This document shows, piece after piece, positions 60,976 to 64,000 of a DNA stretch of 64,000 nt. A program made the position numbers and the translations under genes. This stretch comes from Kitasatospora phosalacinea (GTDB lineage Bacteria > Actinomycetota > Actinomycetes > Streptomycetales > Streptomycetaceae), in contig NZ_BSSA01000001.1 in assembly GCF_030268885.1 (NCBI RefSeq), positions 62,001-126,000 of the forward strand, read 5' to 3'. Position 1 is the first letter of the stretch. Each line of letters opens with the position of its first letter. The notes under the pieces were generated by a model. That model ran no database searches. It was not told the origin of the DNA and saw nothing but the letters and a program-made list of their open reading frames with translations.

Positions 60976-61086
60976 ACTCTACCCCCCGTGATCCGGGCCC
61001 ACAATGGCTGCTGGGCGGGATATCCGGGGGAGCCGTGATCGACCCGTGAACGTCACCCACCCACCCCTTGATCACGTTCAGTGATC
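60976..61086 (-). promoter_or_regulatory. Promoter and GTGATC-box array of the natural-product cluster
   Basis: On the minus strand, TTGTGG (60999-61004), a 17-bp spacer and TAGAGT (60976-60981) form a good promoter about 55 bp before the adenylation gene. GTGATC/GATCAC hexamers occur at 60988 (inside the spacer), 61035, 61070 and 61081; the last two form GATCAC-GTTCA-GTGATC. This looks like a multi-site operator. Confidence 0.6.
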
Positions 61087-61424
61087 GGCCGGACGTGCTC
61101 CGGTGCGGCCCTCCCGGGCGGCCCGGCCCGCCCGCTGCGGGAGCCGGTGCGCAGGGGAGCGACGTTTCGTCGGCGAATCGGTGCGGCTTTCCGGTGGCGG
61201 GGCGGAAGCGTGCGCGGAAAACGACGCGCGCGATAGCGGAGCCGACCGATCATGCTTGCTTGGCGTCCGAACCGACTTTCCCCTGCCCGGCCTCGAACAC
61301 CGCATTACCGGAACGGTCGGCCGCCCGCCGAAAGTGTCCGGAGCGCCGCGCCGCCACCGGCTCCGGAGCCCGCCGCTCCGCCGCCGATCACCCCCGTCCG
61401 CCGTCCGGCCCGGGCCGCCCGCGG
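61087..61424. other. Gene-free stretch between the cluster and the membrane-protein gene
   Basis: No convincing gene, RNA or repeat is visible in these ~340 bp; weak open frames lack ribosome sites and family motifs. Composition is locally less GC-rich around 61190-61320. Confidence 0.4.
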
Positions 61425-61453
61425 TGACGCGGCGTGACGGTCGGCAGTAGCAT
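61425..61453 (+). promoter_or_regulatory. Promoter for a probably leaderless transcript
   Basis: TGACGC (61425-61430), 17 bp, TAGCAT (61448-61453). The ATG at 61461 is only eight bases past the -10 box and has no ribosome site, so transcription probably starts at or next to the start codon. Confidence 0.5.
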
Positions 61454-61460
61454 CCCTTGA

Positions 61461-62672
61461 ATGAAGACCACCGTGCTGCTGGTCGATGCCGCCGCCCTCG
61501 GCTCCACCGGCGCCGCCCTGCTGCTCGGCCCCCGCACCCTGCGCGCACCCGCCCGGCCCGCCGACGGCGCCGCCGAGCCGGCCGACCGCGCCGCCGAGCC
61601 GGCCGACCGCGCCGCCGAGCCGACCGGTCGTACCGCCCCCCGGCCGGAGGTGCTGCTGGCCGCGGTGACCGCACTGATCTTCCTCAACCAACTCCTCTGC
61701 TCCGCCTACCTGCTGCGGGTGCACGGCGGCGACGCCGGGTACGTCGCCCGCTACCTGCCGCCCGGCTGGTTCGCCGAGCCGACCGGACACCCGGCCGTCC
61801 GGGCGCTGGCCGCGCACCTGCCGCAGCCCGGGCTGTTCGCGCCGACCGTGCTGCGCGTGCAGGCCCTCCTGGAGCTGCCGTTCGTGCTGTTCGCCTACGC
61901 GACCGTGCTCCACCGCCTCAGCCCCGCCCTGCTGCGCCGCGTCCTCGGCTCGCCCGCCCTGGTGTGGACGACCGCCGCCTCGTACACCCTGGTGTTCTCC
62001 GTCGTCGAATGGGCGCTGCGCAACCCGTGGACCCTCCAGGACGTGGCGATCCGGACGCTGGCGGCCCTGGGCACCGCGCCGCTGCTGCTCCGCACCGCCC
62101 GCCGCGCCCCCGGGGCGGAACGGCGCCCCGGCACCCTCGGACTGCTGCGCTTCGCCGCCGAACTGTGGGCCGTCGGCACCCTCGTGATGGTCGTCTACGA
62201 CACCGCGCTGCTCTACAACCTCCGCCACCTGTCCAGCCGTTGGCCCGAGGCCGCACTCGCCCTGGCCGTCCTCGCCGCCACCGCGTACGACCGTCGCCCC
62301 GCCACCCCCGATCCCACCGCCCCGGGCCCCGGCACCGCCGCGCTCACCGTCCTGCTGCACCGGACGCTGGTGCTGTTCCTGCCCCCGGCCCTCGCCGTCC
62401 GCTACGGCCTCGGCTATGCGCACCCCCGACTCTCCGCCGCCGCGGCCCTGCTGGTGGCCCTGGCCGCCCTCGCCGACCGCCGCATCCGCGCGGCCGCCCT
62501 CCCGCTCGCCCTCGCCTGCACCACCGGCCTGGCCGCGGCCTGGCTCGCCCTGCACCTGCGCCACGACACCTACCCCGAGAGCGGCCTGCTCCGCGCGATG
62601 GTCGCCCTCCCCGTCGCGGCGGCCCTGGTCCTCGCCCTCGCCGACCGCCCCGCCCGGACGGCACCCGCCTGA
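61461..62672 (+). CDS. Multi-pass integral membrane protein, function unknown
   Basis: 403 residues. About eight to ten hydrophobic segments are visible, e.g. VLLAAVTALIFLNQLLCSAYLL, VLRVQALLELPFVLFAYATVL, AASYTLVFSVVEWAL, LWAVGTLVMVVYDTALL and LALACTTGLAAAWLALHL. A hydrophilic loop early on contains three AEPADRA repeats. No family motif is recognised. It is divergent from the natural-product cluster, so it may be unrelated or a membrane accessory. Start is ATG 61461, likely leaderless. Confidence 0.65.
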   Translation: MKTTVLLVDAAALGSTGAALLLGPRTLRAPARPADGAAEPADRAAEPADRAAEPTGRTAPRPEVLLAAVTALIFLNQLLCSAYLLRVHGGDAGYVARYLPPGWFAEPTGHPAVRALAAHLPQPGLFAPTVLRVQALLELPFVLFAYATVLHRLSPALLRRVLGSPALVWTTAASYTLVFSVVEWALRNPWTLQDVAIRTLAALGTAPLLLRTARRAPGAERRPGTLGLLRFAAELWAVGTLVMVVYDTALLYNLRHLSSRWPEAALALAVLAATAYDRRPATPDPTAPGPGTAALTVLLHRTLVLFLPPALAVRYGLGYAHPRLSAAAALLVALAALADRRIRAAALPLALACTTGLAAAWLALHLRHDTYPESGLLRAMVALPVAAALVLALADRPARTAPA

Positions 62673-62789
62673 CGGCGCCGCCCGCCGGGAGTCCGGTGCC
62701 GGTGGTGCCGGTCCGCCGAAGGGCGTCGCGACGGGGCCGTCGGTTACCGGAGTTCGTCCGGCCCACCCGCAACGCCCCTCGCACGGTGC

Positions 62790-63320
62790 TCAGTTGAGGG
62801 AAAGGTCCGCGTCGTCGTCGACCTCGCCGAGGTCCAGCGGGGTCCGGCCCGGGCCGTCGCGGAGCAGGTCGGTGAGCAGGACGGCCAGGTTGCGCGGGCG
62901 GATGACCTGGTCGGTGTCCGCCAACTCCGCGACGCTCCACCAGTGGTGGCCGAACCTGGCCTCACCGGGGTCGACCCGGACGGCGGCGGTCTCGGCCGCG
63001 GTCAGGCGCAGCAGGCGGTACTCCTCCCACTGCCGGTGGGGGCGGCCGTCGAAGGTGAACCCGGTGGTGCGGGTCATGACCAGCGGACCGAGGCGTTCGG
63101 CGGGCAGGTCGAGCCCGGTCTCCTCGCGCAACTCCCGCACGGCGGCGCTCAGCGAGTCCTCGCCCTCCTCCGCGCCACCGCCGACGGTGAACCACCAGCG
63201 CCCGCCGCCCGGCCGCGGGTCGCGGGAGCAGAGCAGCAGCAGGCGGTCCCGGTTGTCGAGCAGCAGGATGCGCGAGGTGTTCCGCAGGGGGCGCGGAGCG
63301 TCTTCGGGGCGCGGTGTCAT
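62790..63320 (-). CDS. Nudix hydrolase
   Basis: 176 residues. The Nudix box reads G-x5-E-x7-REL-REETG-L within GGGAEEGEDSLSAAVRELRE and the residues after it, fully matching GX5EX7REUXEEXGU. FTVGGG before it and FGHHWWSVAELADTD after it are typical flanks. It hydrolyses a nucleoside diphosphate linked to another moiety; the substrate is unknown. ATG at 63320 has TAGGA upstream. Confidence 0.92.
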   Translation of the reverse strand: MTPRPEDAPRPLRNTSRILLLDNRDRLLLLCSRDPRPGGGRWWFTVGGGAEEGEDSLSAAVRELREETGLDLPAERLGPLVMTRTTGFTFDGRPHRQWEEYRLLRLTAAETAAVRVDPGEARFGHHWWSVAELADTDQVIRPRNLAVLLTDLLRDGPGRTPLDLGEVDDDADLSLN

Positions 63321-63347
63321 GACTTCGATCCTAGGCAGTTCCTTTCG

Positions 63348-63395
63348 GACCGCCAGACCGTCAGACCGCCAGACCGTCGGACCGCCAGACCGCCG
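63348..63395 (+). repeat. Six 8-bp tandem units upstream of the Nudix gene
   Basis: GACCGCCA alternates with GACCGTCA/GACCGTCG from 63348 to 63395, i.e. three 16-bp double units. It lies between the Nudix start and the DUF1272 stop. Confidence 0.85.
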
Positions 63396-63435
63396 ACGTC
63401 GGGACGCGCAGCACGGTCCCCGAAGGGCCCCTGGC

Positions 63436-63630
63436 TCAGGCCGCGTCGCCGCCCCGTGTGCGGCGCGGCCGCGGCACCAGCTCGCCGCCGCAGTTGGGGC
63501 ACACGTGCTGCATGGCGTCGCTGCAGGTCGGGCAGAAGGTGCACTCGTACGAACAGATCCGGGCCGGGGCGTCCGGAGGCAGCACCGCGTCCTCGCACCT
63601 CTCGCAGCGGTCACGCATCTCCAACGCCAT
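63436..63630 (-). CDS. DUF1272 zinc-ribbon protein
   Basis: 64 residues. MALEMRDRCERCEDAVLPP, ARICSYECTFCPTC and HVCPNCGGELVPRPRR are the conserved features of DUF1272, with eight cysteines for one or two zinc sites. It is a small cytosolic protein of unknown function. ATG at 63630 follows AGGAGAG with six bases spacing; the frame continues upstream but without family similarity. It is on the same strand as the Nudix gene and 115 bp upstream of it. Confidence 0.92.
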   Translation of the reverse strand: MALEMRDRCERCEDAVLPPDAPARICSYECTFCPTCSDAMQHVCPNCGGELVPRPRRTRGGDAA

Positions 63631-63820
63631 CGTTCTCTCCTGGGGATCGGGCATCCGCCGACGACCGGACACGCGCCCATCCTCCGCAGGGGGATCTTGG
63701 GCAACAAGCGGCACCGTTGTCAGATCCCCGCAAGATCCTGCCACCCGGAGGGAGTGCCGGACGGGCGCGACGGACCGGAACCGCCGACCGCCCGTCCGGT
63801 GCCGCCGTCGGTCGACGGCC

Positions 63821-64000
63821 TCAGTCCACGACCTCCCAGGTCTCGTGCATCGAGGTGACGGTGCCGCTGCCGTCGGTGCTGTAGATGAAGAGCGGGCCGC
63901 ACTGCAGGCCGGCCGGCCGGTTGTCCGGCTCGGGGATGTCGAAGCAGGGCTTGCGGGTCCTCGCGTACTCGGCGAAGGACATCTTCTGGGCGTCGTAGCG
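63821..64000 (-). CDS. C-terminal end of a gene cut by the window edge
   Basis: 59 codons and a stop are present, reading RYDAQKMSFAEYARTRKP and ending VTSMHETWEVVD. Two cysteines are present (KPCFDIP, LQCGPLF), suggesting an exported, disulfide-containing protein, but no family is recognised. Confidence 0.5.
   Translation of the reverse strand, partial: RYDAQKMSFAEYARTRKPCFDIPEPDNRPAGLQCGPLFIYSTDGSGTVTSMHETWEVVD

Overview
The window is very GC-rich actinobacterial DNA. Many GTG starts (and one TTG), GTGA/ATGA stop-start overlaps, stand-alone PCP and adenylation genes, an AfsR-like NB-ARC/TPR protein and giant WXG100-type proteins point to Streptomyces, Kitasatospora or a close relative. No rRNA, tRNA, CRISPR array, transposase or phage gene was seen.

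Layout. (1) 1-17.9 kb is mostly housekeeping and accessory metabolism: the 3' end of a glycoside-hydrolase-like gene; a membrane protein; a three-gene operon (isocitrate/isopropylmalate dehydrogenase-like, isochorismatase-like, SAM methyltransferase) after an EF-hand protein; a GAPDH with an N-terminal extension; a divergent CGNR regulator / metallo-hydrolase pair sharing a repeat-rich operator; an XRE-TPR regulator beside a UbiD decarboxylase; a DJ-1/PfpI protein; a SNF2 ATPase; a headless I36-CHAP relic; an HxlR regulator / imine-reductase-like pair; and a GNAT acetyltransferase. (2) 17.9-42.05 kb is the outstanding region: a WD40 protein, three WXG100-like proteins, and a single 15-kb gene for a 5,029-residue protein, followed by an NB-ARC/TPR protein. 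(3) 42.1-48.6 kb holds a PaaI thioesterase, a fused nitrate reductase-flavoprotein reductase, a ferritin-like protein behind twin palindromes, a small hypothetical protein and a DinB-like protein. (4) 48.6-60.9 kb is a leftward, tightly coupled natural-product cluster: stand-alone NRPS adenylation domain, PCP, flavin amine oxidase, acyl/aryl-CoA ligase-like enzyme, lysine 2,3-aminomutase-like radical SAM enzyme, ATP-grasp ligase, two PaaK-like adenylating enzymes, MFS exporter and SDR. (5) 61-64 kb holds a membrane protein, a Nudix hydrolase, a DUF1272 zinc-ribbon protein and a gene running off the end.

The giant protein looks like a type VII-secreted polymorphic effector. By eye it carries, in order: a CpnT-type WXG100-like head; a histidine-rich repeat linker; a Cys/His module reminiscent of CNF-type deamidases; an unusual bipartite basic motif resembling a nuclear-localisation signal; a Tox-PL/papain-like glutamine-deamidase-type module with a Cys-His-Asp set; an ART/DarT-like module beginning with a HST motif; a long coiled coil; an OTU-like cysteine protease module; and six diverged ~200-residue modules. 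Assignments beyond the head are motif-level inferences. Several modules have eukaryotic-signalling relatives, so a eukaryotic host or prey is a testable idea. No ESX membrane machinery (EccB/C/D/E, MycP) lies in the window; it would have to be supplied from elsewhere.

The natural-product cluster probably uses beta-lysine: both aspartates that read the lysine side chain in lysine 2,3-aminomutase are conserved at the right spacing. I do not recognise the product. Its promoter region carries four copies of GTGATC/GATCAC.
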